This document shows positions 12,666 through 23,937 of a stretch of 64,000 nucleotides of DNA, piece by piece. Position 1 is the stretch's first letter. Every line of letters begins with the position of its first letter. The stretch lies in contig CM055895.1 of the NCBI GenBank assembly GCA_029582155.1, forward strand, positions 22,828,462 through 22,892,461, given 5' to 3'. The notes under the pieces were generated by a model. That model saw only the letters and a program-made list of their open reading frames with translations. It did not search any database and had not been told where the DNA came from. The position numbers were made by a program, and so were the translations under genes. Source of the DNA: Panopea generosa (taxonomy: Eukaryota > Mollusca > Bivalvia > Adapedonta > Hiatellidae).

Positions 12666-13067
12666 GTGCATCTTTATTAACTGATTATAAGACCAGGTTA
12701 GGTAAGATGGTCTTTCGAATATTAAAAAAGAATACCCATTGTAGTGAAATAGCGAAATAGGACCCCACCGTGGTGGAATCTGAAGACCACAATGTCATCT
12801 CAGTTATACAAAATTACAAAATAGGCATTTGACATCCAACTGAAAATCTTAAGATTATATGATTTTGTCCCCCTTCAAGTTTACTAATCATAATTCCAAT
12901 TCATGAAGTTAATTTGTTACTATAAATAGAACTAGAGCATTTTGCTAGTTATAGCAGTATAAACAGATATGGATACTATGATGCGAAAAACATGACTCAG
13001 TGTATATCAGGAGCCTTGTAGTATAATCATAGTGCATCTACATTCGATACTTCATAAATTACTTGAC

Positions 13068-13312
13068 CTGGTTAGCTCAGTTGGTAGCAAATCTGACTTT
13101 CAATCCAGGGATCATGAGTTTGAATCCCCACCCTGACAAAAGTCTTTGTGATGCACATTCTTCTTCCACCACTGATTCAAGTGGGAAAGTTATCGGTTAC
13201 TGGCATCGATGGGGTGCTTGAGTATTGATTAACCATTGAAAGAGTTGTTAGGTTAACTCATCGGTTCCTCGATTGCATAAAAATGAGCTAAATATTCAAA
13301 CAAACCAACATA
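13068..13312 (+). repeat. SINE family A, near full length
   Basis: Intact A-box-like 'ggttagctcagttggtag' at about 13,070 and B-box-like 'gagtttgaatcccc' at about 13,108, then the family body and the tail 'agctaaatattcaaacaaac'. Confidence 0.75.
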
Positions 13313-13611
13313 AATCATTTGTAGGGATGATTAATATATATTTATATTGCCTTAGACAATCTCTTAAGCCATTTGTGCTGGAATTGTTACCTAATGTTTC
13401 AGCAGACTGGTTTCTGTGGTCCTAGTTCTCATTTACAAGAATAATTAATGATGTTCTTGAAGGAAATCTCCAGGAACCAGACAAAAAAATTGCTGGTTTG
13501 TGTGAATAGTTAGTAGTACATGGTGTTAATTCTACATTTGAGAAAGGATCAGATGGGTGTCTCTGACATGAATTTATTGCTCTTGTTCAAAAGTTTTTTT
13601 AAGATATTTAT

Positions 13612-13860
13612 TTATGTGGAGCGTTTCATCCAGGGGTAGAGCATTGGACCAAGGATCGTGTGTTCGGTCCTCCACCACGTCTATATGTGGTGTCCTTCAA
13701 CAAGACACTTTATCTGCATATGCTAAGTTGGTACTGTATCTACCCAGGAAGACTTTGAGTGTGATTTGTCAAAGTTGTTAACATTCATTGTACATAGACT
13801 GTGAAAAAATTTCATACATCTTTAAGAAAAATCAAGTTCGAAATCTTCCTTGGTAGAACC
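13612..13860 (+). repeat. SINE family D copy
   Basis: Head 'catccaggggtagagcattg' and B-box-like 'gtgttcggtcctccacc', then 'cacttatctgcatatgct'-like body text and the tail 'tacccaggaagactttgag'. A second, inverted tail piece (cgaaatcttccttggtagaa) closes it. Confidence 0.65.
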
Positions 13861-15300
13861 ATTACTTAGTATATTATATATATTTTAATTGTCTTTCTCA
13901 AGGACATCACACATGACTAACTGCATTAAGTGTCATTGCCCAATGGAGAGAGCAAACCATATAACATTGACTGTAACAGATCAATTTCAGATTAATACTA
14001 ATTTAAAATATTCAACATAATAAATGGAAATTTAGCCTAAGTCACTGCTTATAGCTAAGACGCTATCATTACAAATGGGGTACTGTAACCATTTATTTTC
14101 TGATTAAACGATGCTTTGGTGGTTCTATTTTCTACATTGCCTTTATGAGCCCATTTTCTACCGGTTTAAAACATGATTTCTGCCAGTTTGTGTGTGTTAC
14201 GGGGAGGTGGCTCATCTGAGAACCAGTATCTGCCCCCTGGATCCCTGTTTGTATGCCAATGTTTCTCATATTATTTCTGTGGTATTTACTATTTAAATGC
14301 CGGGATTCCCAGACCACTTATACCACGGAGGTTACAGGACACATTATCACATATGTATTCCCATGTGTCTCTTCACTAATGTTGATATTAACAATTCATG
14401 TACATTATGTTCTGATGGCACTTCCCGGTGGTAAATCCAGGGTGTTCAGTAGATTTTCAGTATGTGGGATTGTGTGTGTGAGGAGTGGTGGGGTGGGGGT
14501 GGGTGGGGGGGGGGTTGGGGTTGGGGGCTCGTGCACTCATGATTTAGAGTGGGCACATACACAATTTTAACACATATTTTGCCCGTTTTAGGGGAAGCGT
14601 ACTCCGGTTCTGAGGCTGAGATACTTAGTTACTTAGTAAATTTACCTTGGTTTGTCAAATTTAAGGGTGTGTGCACTGGGTCTGTATCTGGGTCTGTAAA
14701 TGCTTTCACATCAGCGGATTGTCTTTTCTACTGAACAATATTCATTAACTGCACTTAACTGTATCAATACCTTCCTATTATTGTTACAGTTTATAAATTG
14801 GAATCAGGTATATATTGTTTTAAAATATTATTATATATGTCATTAAGAATTTATTTAATATCTCATTTAAAAAACATTTTGTAAGCTCACCTGAACATTT
14901 AAGGTGAAAGGTGAGTAATTCTGATCATCCTCTCCATGCGTGCGTAAACGCTTAAGCTGTGCGTATTCCAGCACTAGCATTTGCCCAAAACTAGTGTAGC
15001 TCAATACAGACCAAGAATGTAGATAGACTGAGTATTGCTCTGTGTCCCCAAATTTTATATCCATGATATTTTAAGCTGGCTAAATCTTATAATAATTAAA
15101 TGCCTTTTAATTGTCAAAACTTAACCCTATTTGACACTGTGTTCAATGTTGCACATGAATTTTTCATTAAATTTTTTCCAAACTTATTTGAAAAATTTTT
15201 TTTTTTTGAAAAGCCTGATATAATAAATATGTGAGTCGTTGTTTGGTGTTTAGTGTTGCTTTCAACAAATTTTCAGTTATATCACAAAGGTGTCTACTTA
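13861..15300. other. non-coding with a G-rich run; no gene seen
   Basis: Contains a G-rich tract at 14,484-14,530 and, near 14,883, a short piece starting 'taagctcacctgaacattt' that resembles the start of the dispersed repeat at 20.9 kb. The 105- and 61-codon + frames at 14.25-14.73 kb run through the G-rich tract and match nothing I recognise. COX11 upstream exons were looked for here and not found. Confidence 0.45.
14484..14530 (+). other. G-quadruplex-prone tract
   Basis: At least four runs of four or more G separated by one or two bases, including ggggttgggg-type spacing. It meets the usual G4 pattern by eye. Confidence 0.6.
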
Positions 15301-15319
15301 AGACAGATATTAAGTTCTA

Positions 15320-16075
15320 CCACACTGTACAGCAGACACATGGTATGATACCCCACCCTGTAGAAGTTCGGTGCAACAAACATATGGTATGATACCCCAC
15401 CCTGTAGAAGTATCGTGCAGCAGACACATGGTATTATACCCCACCCTGTAGAAGTGTCGTGCAGCAGACACATGGTATTATACCCCACCCTGTAGAAGTA
15501 TCGTGCAGCAGACACATGGTATGATACCCCACCCTGTAGAAGTATCGTGCAGCAGACACATGGTATGATATCCCACCCTGTAGAAGTGTCGTGCAGCAGA
15601 CACATGGTATTATACCCCATCCTGTAGAAGTGTCGTGCAGCAGACACATGGTATGATACCCCACTTTGTAGAAGTATCGTGCAGAAGACACATGGTATGA
15701 TACCCCACCCTGTAGAAGTATCGTACAGCAGACATATGGTATGATACCCTACCCTGTAGAAGTGTCGTACAGCAGACACATGGTATTATACCCCACCCTG
15801 TAGAAGTTCCGTGCAGCAGACACATGGTATGATACCCCACCCTGTAGAAGTATAGTAAAGCAGACACATGGTATGATACCCCACCCTGTAGAAGTATCAT
15901 GCAGCAGACACATGGTATTATACCCCATTCTGTAGAAGTGTCATGCAGCAGACACATGGTATGATACCCCACCCTGTAGAAGTGTCGTGCAGCAGACACA
16001 TGGTATGATACCCCACTTTGTAGAAGTATCGTGCAGAAGACACATGGTATGATACCCCACCCTGACTCACATTAT
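15320..16075. repeat. 44-bp minisatellite, 17 copies
   Basis: The unit is 44 bp (e.g. starts at 15,425 and 15,469), containing CATGGTATGATACCCCACC and 'tgtagaagtatcgtgcagca'. Because 44 is not a multiple of three, three overlapping - strand frames of 85-161 codons arise by chance and are not genes. The array runs directly into the SINE family E copy at 16,047, which carries the same CATGGTATGATACCCCACC text. Confidence 0.9.
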
Positions 16076-16238
16076 TCTGACACAGGGCCAACCTTGAACT
16101 ATCCTCTAAATGCTGAACACCAAGCGAGGAAGCTTCTATTACCATTTTTTATACTCAAGTCTTTAGTATGCCCCAGCTCAGGGATTGTGACTCAATATCT
16201 TCTGCATGCAAGGTAGACACTCTACCACTAGACCACTG
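16047..16238 (-). repeat. SINE family E copy adjoining the 44-bp array
   Basis: It follows the last 44-bp unit without a gap; shared landmarks with the 5,690 copy are 'aactatcctctaaatgctga'-like text, 'ccaagcgaggaagc' and the head complement 'ctctaccactagaccac'. Confidence 0.65.
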
Positions 16239-16289
16239 TTACAGTTTTATTGATGAGTTTTGGTAGTTAATAATTGCAAAAAATTATTG

Positions 16290-17292
16290 TTATATTTCAG
16301 GTTGACATGCCCATGATAAATATTGTAATATTTCAGGTTGACATGCTTCAGTGTTTATTTGGTAATGATAAATATTGTAATATTTCAGGTTGACATGCTT
16401 CAGTGTTTAATTGATAATGATATGTTTTGGTATATTTCAGGTTGACATGCTTCAGTGTTTAATTGGTAATGATATATTTTGGTATATTTCAGGTTGACAT
16501 GCTTCAGTGTTTAATTTGTAATGATATGTTTTGGTATATTTCAGGTTGACATGCTTCAGTGTTTAATTTGTAATGATATGTTTTGGTATATTTCAGGTTG
16601 ACATGCTTCAGTGTTTAATTGGTAATGATATATTTTGGTATATTTCAGGTTGACATGCTTCAGTGTTTAATTGGTAATGATATGTTTTGGTATATTTCAG
16701 GTTGACATGCTTCAGTGTTTAATTGGTAATGATATATGTTATGGTATATTTCAGGTTGACATGCTTCAGTGTTTAATTGGTAATGATATATGTTTTGGTA
16801 TATTTCAGGTTGACATGCTTCAGTGTTTAATTGGTAATGACATATGTTATGGTATATTTCAGGTTGACATGCTTCAGTGTTTAATTGGTAATGATATATG
16901 TTATGGTATATTTCAGGTTGACATGCTTCAGTGTTTAATTGGTAATGATATATGTTATGGTATATTTCAGGTTGACATGCTTCAGTGTTTAATTGGTAAT
17001 GATATATGTTATGGTATATTTCAGGTTGACATGCTTCAGTGTTTAATTGGTAATGATATATGTTATGGTATATTTCAGGTTGACATGCTTCAGTGTTTAA
17101 TTGGTAATGATATATGTTTTGGTATATTTCAGGTTGACATGCTTCAGTGTTTAATTGGTAATGATATATGTTTTGGTATATTTCAGGTTGACATGCTTCA
17201 GTGTTTAATTGGTAATGATATATGTTATGGTATATTTCAGGTTGACATGCTTCAGTGTTTAATTTGTAATGATATGTTTTGGTATATTTCAG
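16290..17292 (+). repeat. 52/54-bp minisatellite made of repeated splice acceptors
   Basis: Each unit contains 'tatatttcag' followed by 'gttgacatgcttcagtgttt' and 'ggtaatgatat'. The GTTGAC following each AG starts at 16301, 16337, then every 52 bp to 16701, every 54 bp to 17241, and finally 17293 after a 52-bp unit. The last is the true start of the COX11 terminal exon. Thus 19 extra copies of intron end plus exon start precede the real one. In the 54-bp units the frame stays open, giving an 18-residue repeat GIFQVDMLQCLIGNDICY; the closing 52-bp unit shifts the frame and creates a stop at 17295-17297. The long + frame at 16,671-17,297 is this array, not a separate gene. Confidence 0.92.
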
Positions 17293-17463
17293 GTTGACAT
17301 GCCCGTGTTTTTCTTTATTGATCCCGAGATTGACGATGACCCCGCCCTGGAGCAGGTCAACAACGTCTTCCTATCCTACACATTTTTCGAGGCCAAAGAG
17401 GGACTAGAGCTACCACTGCCTGGGTTCATTACGGGGCGCAAGACAAGTGTCAATGCAACATGA
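17293..17463 (+). CDS. COX11: COX11 cytochrome c oxidase assembly factor, terminal coding exon
   Basis: COX11 is a mitochondrial inner-membrane protein that delivers copper to the CuB site of cytochrome c oxidase subunit 1. The exon encodes 56 residues and a TGA stop. Visible hallmarks are VDMPVFFFIDPEIDDDP near the start and LSYTFFEAKEG then ELPLPGF, which match the conserved C-terminus of the family (animal COX11 has VDMPVFFYIDPE and LSYTFFEAKEG). The exon begins right after a tatatttcag acceptor, in phase 0, consistent with an intron just before VDMP. About ten extra residues (ITGRKTSVNAT) follow the usual PGF end. The membrane segment and the copper-binding CFCF motif belong to upstream exons, which I do not find; they probably lie left of the window. 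Codon use is GC-richer than the surroundings, as expected for real coding sequence. The acceptor is the last of 20 near-identical copies. Confidence 0.9.
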   Translation, partial: VDMPVFFFIDPEIDDDPALEQVNNVFLSYTFFEAKEGLELPLPGFITGRKTSVNAT

Positions 17464-18079
17464 TTAGAAATTGTGAAAATGAGGGGTTGGAGTGGGGATT
17501 GAGTGTTTATAATCAACTTCTATTTTCCTGAGAAAAATATCAACAATGAACTGTTTTGCTTATTCCTTTAAAGTTTTGTACATCATATTTCACTTAAATT
17601 ACATGCTTTTTTGTTATTAATTATTTGATGTTAAATGTATTTTCATGATTAATTTGAGTATGTACCTATTTTTTCGTGATTGATTTGTCATTTTAATCAT
17701 TCTGTAGTTGGTTGATTCTCGGACAGATAAAATATTGTTAGTTTACCGTGTATATGGTACGGTCAGGTCATGGCTTTATCCTAATTAAACATTTGTTTTA
17801 ATTAGTTTTAAGCATTTGATAAACTCTATAATTGTTATATTCAGGACATGTCAGCTCTTTAATATATAGTTTAACTGTTATTGTCATGACATATGAAGTC
17901 TTTGATAATCTGTATACTTGTTACAGTCGAGACAAATCAAGTTTTTGGTTACCTGTATACAGTCAAACCTGTCTTAAGTAGCAACTAAAGGGAAATAGCA
18001 AAATTGACCCCTTAATGCATGTGGCTGCTTACCGGTAATACTGGTTAATTATAACTAAACTTATGAAAATGATAAATAG

Positions 18080-18240
18080 AAAAATGTGGCTTCAGCAGAA
18101 CACTTTATCCACATGTGCTTAGTACTGGTTCTACCCAGGAAGACTTCGAAAGTGATTTATCTAAGTTGTAAGAACTTGCTTAATATAATATATGTAAGTA
18201 CTGGTTCTACCCAGGATGCAACTCAAGAGTGATTCAAATA
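18080..18240 (+). repeat. SINE family D tail
   Basis: 'actttatccacatgtgctta' and two copies of 'gtactggttctacccagga' mark the family D tail; the second copy at about 18,198 indicates a partial duplication. Confidence 0.55.
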
Positions 18241-18508
18241 AGCTTCAAGCTTTCTCTGCAATCGAGCTAATATTAATTAGCAGGAGCACACAAAACATGT
18301 GAAGCCATTACTCAACAACAAGGTCCGTATGTGTAAGTACATTTCAAACTGTTGAATACTGAACAATACCAGTAAAATATTGCAGACACTGTAAAAAGAG
18401 GTCACATGTATTGTATGGTTTTGTTTATTTAAAAACATGTTTTTGTTATCTTGCGCCCCATTTGATATATTGTTATTATGTCTTGCTTTGGGGTAAGATT
18501 TCTATATG

Positions 18509-18514
18509 AATAAA
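18509..18514 (+). terminator. candidate poly(A) signal for COX11
   Basis: AATAAA on the + strand downstream of the COX11 stop. Other weaker candidates exist nearer the stop, so use of this site is uncertain. Confidence 0.35.
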
Positions 18515-18983
18515 GAGAAAAAAAACATGAAAATATATTGTTAACCATGGTAGATTAAAAATAAATTGAATACTGTCACAAGTATGCTGTCAGACAATAC
18601 ATCGCTATGAAGAGATAATAATTATGTTTCTTAGTTAAAATAAATATATCCGACACAATAAATAAATTTTGGTTTTATTTGTTTTGATATGATGAAATGG
18701 GAAGTTTATTGGAAGACCAAATATTGAAGGGGAGTTAAAAGTTGAAAAATAAGGTATCAGTTATTTTATTGATGGCAACATTACAAAATTTGGCATAAAC
18801 CCCAACACCCTTGGATTTCAAAAAAAGTACTTATTAAGTGATACAGTAATTGTAATGTTCTAATAATATTAGTCAATAAATGCAAAAGTTACTACTTAAT
18901 GATGTAAGGATAAAAATGTAATTTCATGATGCAACTCATTCATTGAACTGAGCTGTATAAAATTCCTTAAAAGGTCGTTTCCT

Positions 18984-19258
18984 AGATCGGCTAGCTCAGT
19001 CGGTAGTGTGTCTGATCAATCCAGGTGTCATGAGTTTGAATCTTCACCCAGGCACAGTGTTCCTGATTGATATTGTATCTCATTGTCATTCATTTCTTAT
19101 TGCTGATTTAAGAGTGAGAAAGCTGTCAATTACTTGCGGAGATGGGTGTACACGGGTACTGGTCAACCTTACAGGATCCCAGGAAAGAGTGGTTTGGTAA
19201 ACTGATCATCTGTTACCCCTTGATGACATAAAGTGATGCTAAATTTTCAAACAAACGA
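18984..19258 (+). repeat. SINE family A, near full length
   Basis: A-box-like 'ggctagctcagtcggtag', B-box-like 'gagtttgaatcttcacc', and the standard body and tail to 'gctaaattttcaaacaaac'. The 64-codon + frame across it is SINE sequence. Confidence 0.75.
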
Positions 19259-19587
19259 AATGATGGTAAACTTTAGCTTTGGATAGATTTTATGATAAAA
19301 CCAGTGCTACCGAGATATTACGATAGGTTATGATGTGTCTGGATCCCATTTCCACTGTAGAAAATTAACTAATCTGTAGTAGATGTGGGTGCGCATTGTT
19401 GTTCTATTCCACTGACTGATTTGAACATACGAATACAATGGTTAATTTGCCTGCAAAAGATAATTGATAAATATGACAGAGAGATATAGACTGAGTGCAT
19501 CAATAATACAGATGTAAGATCAGAACTTCTTTTGTTGAACAGTCATGAGATATGAACTTACATGTAACAAGTAAATTAACATGAGCC

Positions 19588-19815
19588 TCTTCACTTACTT
19601 TGCAATTTAGATGTAAACCTATGAGGGTCTCTTACTTTGCACTTTTCGTGTAAATCTTTGATGGTCTCTTATTTTGCACTTTACGTGTAAACCTTTGAGG
19701 GTCACTTACTTTCGCTTTACATAGGGTCACTTACTTTGCACTTTACGTGTAAACCTTTAAGGTTTGCTTCATTTGCACTTTACCTGTAAACCTTTGAGGG
19801 TCACTCACTTTCATT
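19588..19815. repeat. about 47-bp tandem repeat, about five imperfect copies
   Basis: Repeats of 'cttactttgcactttacgtg' and 'taaacctttgagggtc'; one unit is shortened in the middle. Confidence 0.75.
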
Positions 19816-20890
19816 TTTATATGGTACATTTTAGCTCATATCTCATTATCTTCAACAAATTAAATTCATTCCTTAAATCCATTTCACAGTTACAGTTATC
19901 AATGAATCAATGGAGTATATTTTTATTAAAGTTATTTTCTTGTTAAACTTGTTAGATATAATATAGAATTCAGGTAACACTTTTTATTTAAATCTACATT
20001 TCCCTGGTTTGCTGCTTCACTGGTCTATTTCTTTATTTGTTTATATTTAGATAGCACAGTGTTGTGCTGAGCCCTTACATTTTGCTTAAGCCTTTTTCTT
20101 TTCTATTATACATGTATGCCTTTATATTGAGTTACTCTAAGATAGTGATATCTGCATGTTACATGGAAAATAAAGATGACTTTGTTGCTATTGATTTCTT
20201 TACGTTTCTGTTTTCCAAACTGTGTTTTACTTCCAAATCTGGGCACATGAAATATATTGCTGATGTCAAGAATTTCCTTTCTGATTTTTGTTTGTTTCCA
20301 AGTGATTTATGGGATAGCATGATGAAGAATGGTTTATTACCATTGGTGTCTGGCATGCAAGTTGATGTAGTGAATTTATGAAATATGATTTCTGTACAGG
20401 AGTCTTGGAACCTGTAGGCAAAAGCTGAAATCTTAATTGTAAACGATCAATAAATATATTTTAATTACAGTATTAGGTTTTGTTTTCTTGTAATGATTAA
20501 TTATCCCTTTTCAAATGGCTTACGAAAACTTCTAAAACAGAAGTTTGGTTATTTTAATTTAAAGATTACATTTGACCACTGAGAAAGTACTAGTTATAGA
20601 TAAAACATGGATTACTTTCAATAACATGGAACCGATATTTTGTTCTCAAAACTTGCAAAAATTTAATTATGGGTTTCTCTTTCCAATAAAGACCTGTGGC
20701 AACACACAAGGAGTAATTATTCACATTTGGAATTGCAGCAAGCTTTTTTTTATATTGATTTGTGTACTTCCAAACATCAGTGGAGAATAATTGCAAAACG
20801 ACCCATTAGAACTAGTACAGAGTAACGTCACATTGCTGAATAGAAATTGAAAACACATTATGAAGTTTGCTTGACTGCTAATTATTTATT
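19816..20890. other. AT-rich, no supported gene
   Basis: A 105-codon + frame (20,064-20,381) and its antisense shadow are the only sizeable frames. The predicted protein is rich in Phe, Ser and Lys, has no motif I recognise and no clear splice context. I treat it as chance or an old element fragment. Confidence 0.4.
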
Positions 20891-20892
20891 TA

Positions 20893-23700
20893 TATTTTTA
20901 GCTCACCTGAGCTAAAGGCTCACATGTGAGCTTTTGTGATTGGCCAGTGTCCATCTGTTCGCAGTTAATTTTTGCTTCACAGACTTTTTTGAAACAGCTT
21001 GACAGATTTTCACCAAATTTGGTGTGAAGCATTGTTACATGAAACTTTCTCAAATTTGTTCAGATTATGACCCTGTTGTCGAATTTGACCCTGCTATGGG
21101 GGCTTATCAGTTTTTAGCTCTACTGGCCAAAGGCCAGAAGTGCTTATGCGATGGCGCGTTGTCTGTCGTCCGTCGGCTGTCGTCTGATGTCTGTCGTCTG
21201 TCGTCTGTTACCAACACTTTCTCTGAAACCACTGGGACAATTAAATGAAACTTCACATGGGTGTTTCTGTTGCATAGGAGACTATACAGAAGATTTTTTT
21301 TTTTTCGATCTGAAATTCAAGATGGCCACCGTTACTAAAAATAGTCCAAAACTTAAAAAATCTTCTTCTCACGAACGGCCCAACAGATTTTCAAAATGTT
21401 TATGTAGTAATGATGACCAACTATAGTTTTATTAGATTTGTTCAAATGGTGTCCCTAGGGTTAAATATAACCCCGTCCCGAGGGTTCAGTTAGGGGACAC
21501 ATGTCATTATAATATTTTTTTATTTTATTTTTTTTAAAATGGAAATGATTTTACCTATATCTTCACAGAAGCATTGTTTGGTGAAGGAGGTTCAGATTTG
21601 TAAAAATGACTGGGTTCCACTGTCTTAAGGGGTCAGGAGGGGCCCCAAAAGGGTAAAAATTGGGAATTACTAAATTTGTTTTCTTAAGAACCAGTATGTC
21701 AGATTTGTTCATATTTTGCATAAATTATCCCTATGTGTAGGGGTTTGATTGCAGATAAGAATTTAGGGGCTAAAATGTATAGGGGCCCTGTAAGGGGACT
21801 TAGAATTTTACATAGGGATACTATGGGAAAACAGAAAATTCTCTTTTTCTTTCATTTGTTTTGAAACCACTAGACCAATTAAACTGAAATTTCACATGGA
21901 TGTTTCTATTGCGTAGGAGACTATACAGATGATTTTTTTTTTCGATCTGAAATTCAAGATGGCCGCCGTTACTAAAAAAAGTCCAAAACTTAAAAAATCT
22001 TCTTCTCATGAACGGCCCAACAGATTTTCAAAATGTTTATGTAGTAATGATGACCAACTATAGTATTGTTAGATTTGTTCAAATGGTGTCCCTAGGGTTA
22101 AATATGACCCTGCTCGAGAGTTCAAATAGGGGACACATGTCAATATAATATATATATATATATTTTTTTTTTTTAAATGGAATTGATTTTACCTATATCT
22201 TCACTAAGGCATTGTTAGGTGAAGGAGGTTCAGATTTGTAAAAATGACTGGGTTCCTATGTCTTAAGGGGTCAGGAGGGGCCCCAAAAGGGTACAAATTT
22301 GGAATTAGTAAAATTGTTTTCTTAAGAACCGGTTGCAGATAAGAATTTAGGGGCTATAATATATAGGGGCCCTGTAAGGGGACTTAGAATTTTACATAGG
22401 GATACTGTGGGAAAACAGAAAATTCTCTTTTTTTTTCATTTATTCTGAAACCACTAGGCCAATTAAACTGAAACTTCACATGGATGTTTATCTTGCATAG
22501 GAGACTATACAAAAGATTTATTTTTTATCTAAAATTCAAGATGGCCACCATTACTAAAAATAGTCCAAAAGTTAAAAAATCTTCTTCTCATGAACGGTCC
22601 AACAGATTTTCAAAATGTTTATGTGGTAATGATGACCAACTATAGTTTTGTTAGATTTGTTCAAATGGTGTCCCTAGGGTTAAAAATGATCCCACCCCGA
22701 TGTTTCTATTGCATAGTAGAATTTCAAAAAGTGCTATGGCCACTATGAGTCAGTAGAGCGTCCTCAGGCCCTCTTGTTTTCTTTAAAATTTCAAAACAAT
22801 TCTTCTACAAAAGTACAAGACCTGGAGCTTTGATATTTTGCATGTAGTACATCATCTTATCAGTTTCACTCAGGTTTGTACAAGCCGTGAGTCCCATGAC
22901 CCTAAGGTCAAAATTGGCCCCACCCTGGGGACTTACCAGTATTTCATTTAAAAAATGTGAAAAATCAAAAATCTTCTTTTTAAGAACCAAGAAGCAACAT
23001 TTGTTTGTATTGGTATACATGATCCTTATGCATATGGGTTTCATGTTGTTCAAATAAAGAGGCTAGAAATCCAGTAAGGTGATTTTGATTTTTACATAGG
23101 AATACTATGGGAAAACATATTTTTCTTGCCCATTTTTGGTATAATTCCAATAACATTTATGTTTGATGCATTGTTTAGTCATAACAGTTGAGACTGGGTC
23201 CTTCATATAGGATTTAATATCATGGATATTAATGTTTTGGGCATTGTTTAGTATTTACAGTGGAGACTGGGTCCTTTAACCCTTTACTTCATATAGACGC
23301 TTTTGGACACCTCTAATGTAGACGCCTTTGGACACCTAATATAGAAGGCTTTTGAATTATTGGGTGAATCATGTTTATATTAACTGACAGAGTGAAAAAC
23401 AGTGCAGGAAGTGTTCAGATTGCTCGTTACGAGCTATCTGAACTCTTCCTGCACTGTTTTCAAAGGCCTTCTGTGATTGGTGCGGGAAAAAGCATATCTA
23501 TGGAGTAAAGAGTTAAAGAAGATTGAATACACCTAAGGGTCAGCAGGGTCTCAAAAAAAGGGATAAATATGTGAATTTCCAAAGATCTTTTTCTCAAGAA
23601 TAATACAAATCAGCTAAGTTTGTTCACATTGGATATAAGTGATCCCTGTGAGTATATAAAAGCTATAACAGTTTAAAAATGTGTAGTGATACACTGCAAC
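20893..23700. repeat. dispersed bivalve-type repeat with internal triplication
   Basis: It starts 'ttagctcacctgagctaaag' and continues with 'cttgacagattttcaccaaa' and gtc-rich text (21,150-21,210). A block beginning 'gaaaccactnngncaatta' occurs three times, at 21,225, 21,863 and 22,446 (periods about 638 and 583), each with 'aattcaagatggccnccntt' and 'cttcttctcangaacgg'. Further repeat text resumes after a MITE insertion at 23,280-23,512. It contains no protein I recognise. It is likely non-autonomous; class unknown. Confidence 0.65.
23280..23512. mobile_element. fold-back MITE with TTAA target site (piggyBac-like)
   Basis: 233 bp flanked on both sides by TTAA (23,276-23,279 and 23,513-23,516). 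The left end CCCTTTACTTCATATAGA is matched imperfectly by the complement of the right end (CTCTTTACTCCATAGATA). The interior contains a near-perfect 65-bp palindrome at 23,396-23,460, centred on 23,428, with about two mismatches per 32-base arm, plus outer matching arms (agaaggcttttg / caaaggccttct). TTAA duplication and C-rich ends are typical of the piggyBac superfamily; no transposase is present. Confidence 0.65.
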
Positions 23701-23937
23701 AAATGGGCAGAATTGTCAAAAATGAAAGGATGTCATCAAACCATCGAAATTGTGAAAAAACGATCTGGTCAACCCCATTTTGTTCCTACATAATTGGACC
23801 AACAGAGGACTATCTATGGGAACAATGAACTTTTAGAACCATTGGTAATGTATCAAGTGTTCCAGAAGTGCATGTCTCTTTATGTAGAACAGTGCAAAAT
23901 TAATTGTTTGAGATGTATAGTAGAAATTAAAATGATA

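Larger units (their letters stand above)
17464..18514 (+). other. COX11: probable COX11 3' UTR
   Basis: AT-rich sequence after the COX11 stop. A canonical AATAAA lies at 18,509-18,514, about 1.05 kb downstream, followed by an A-rich run. A family D SINE tail at 18,080-18,240 would lie inside it. The UTR extent is inferred; earlier cleavage is possible. Confidence 0.4.

Noticed and set aside
13068..13140. Genuine tRNA gene
   Set aside because: The A- and B-box-like head lacks a convincing cloverleaf and acceptor stem and is followed by the SINE body and tail.
15294..16145. Overlapping - strand frames of 75-161 codons with repeated Cys/Tyr/His motifs
   Set aside because: They are the 44-bp minisatellite read in three frames; no unique sequence is encoded.
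1..16290. Upstream COX11 exons (copper-binding CFCF region)
   Set aside because: I looked for sequence able to encode the conserved FNKIQCFCFEEQ stretch and did not find it; the exons probably lie outside the window.
16671..17297. 208-codon frame with an 18-residue repeat
   Set aside because: It is the 52/54-bp intronic array; its start is arbitrary and it ends by frameshift at the real COX11 exon. Kept only as part of the splice-acceptor finding.
20064..20381. 105-codon + frame as a gene
   Set aside because: No recognised domain, Phe/Leu/Ser/Lys-rich as expected from AT-rich sequence, and antisense is also open.
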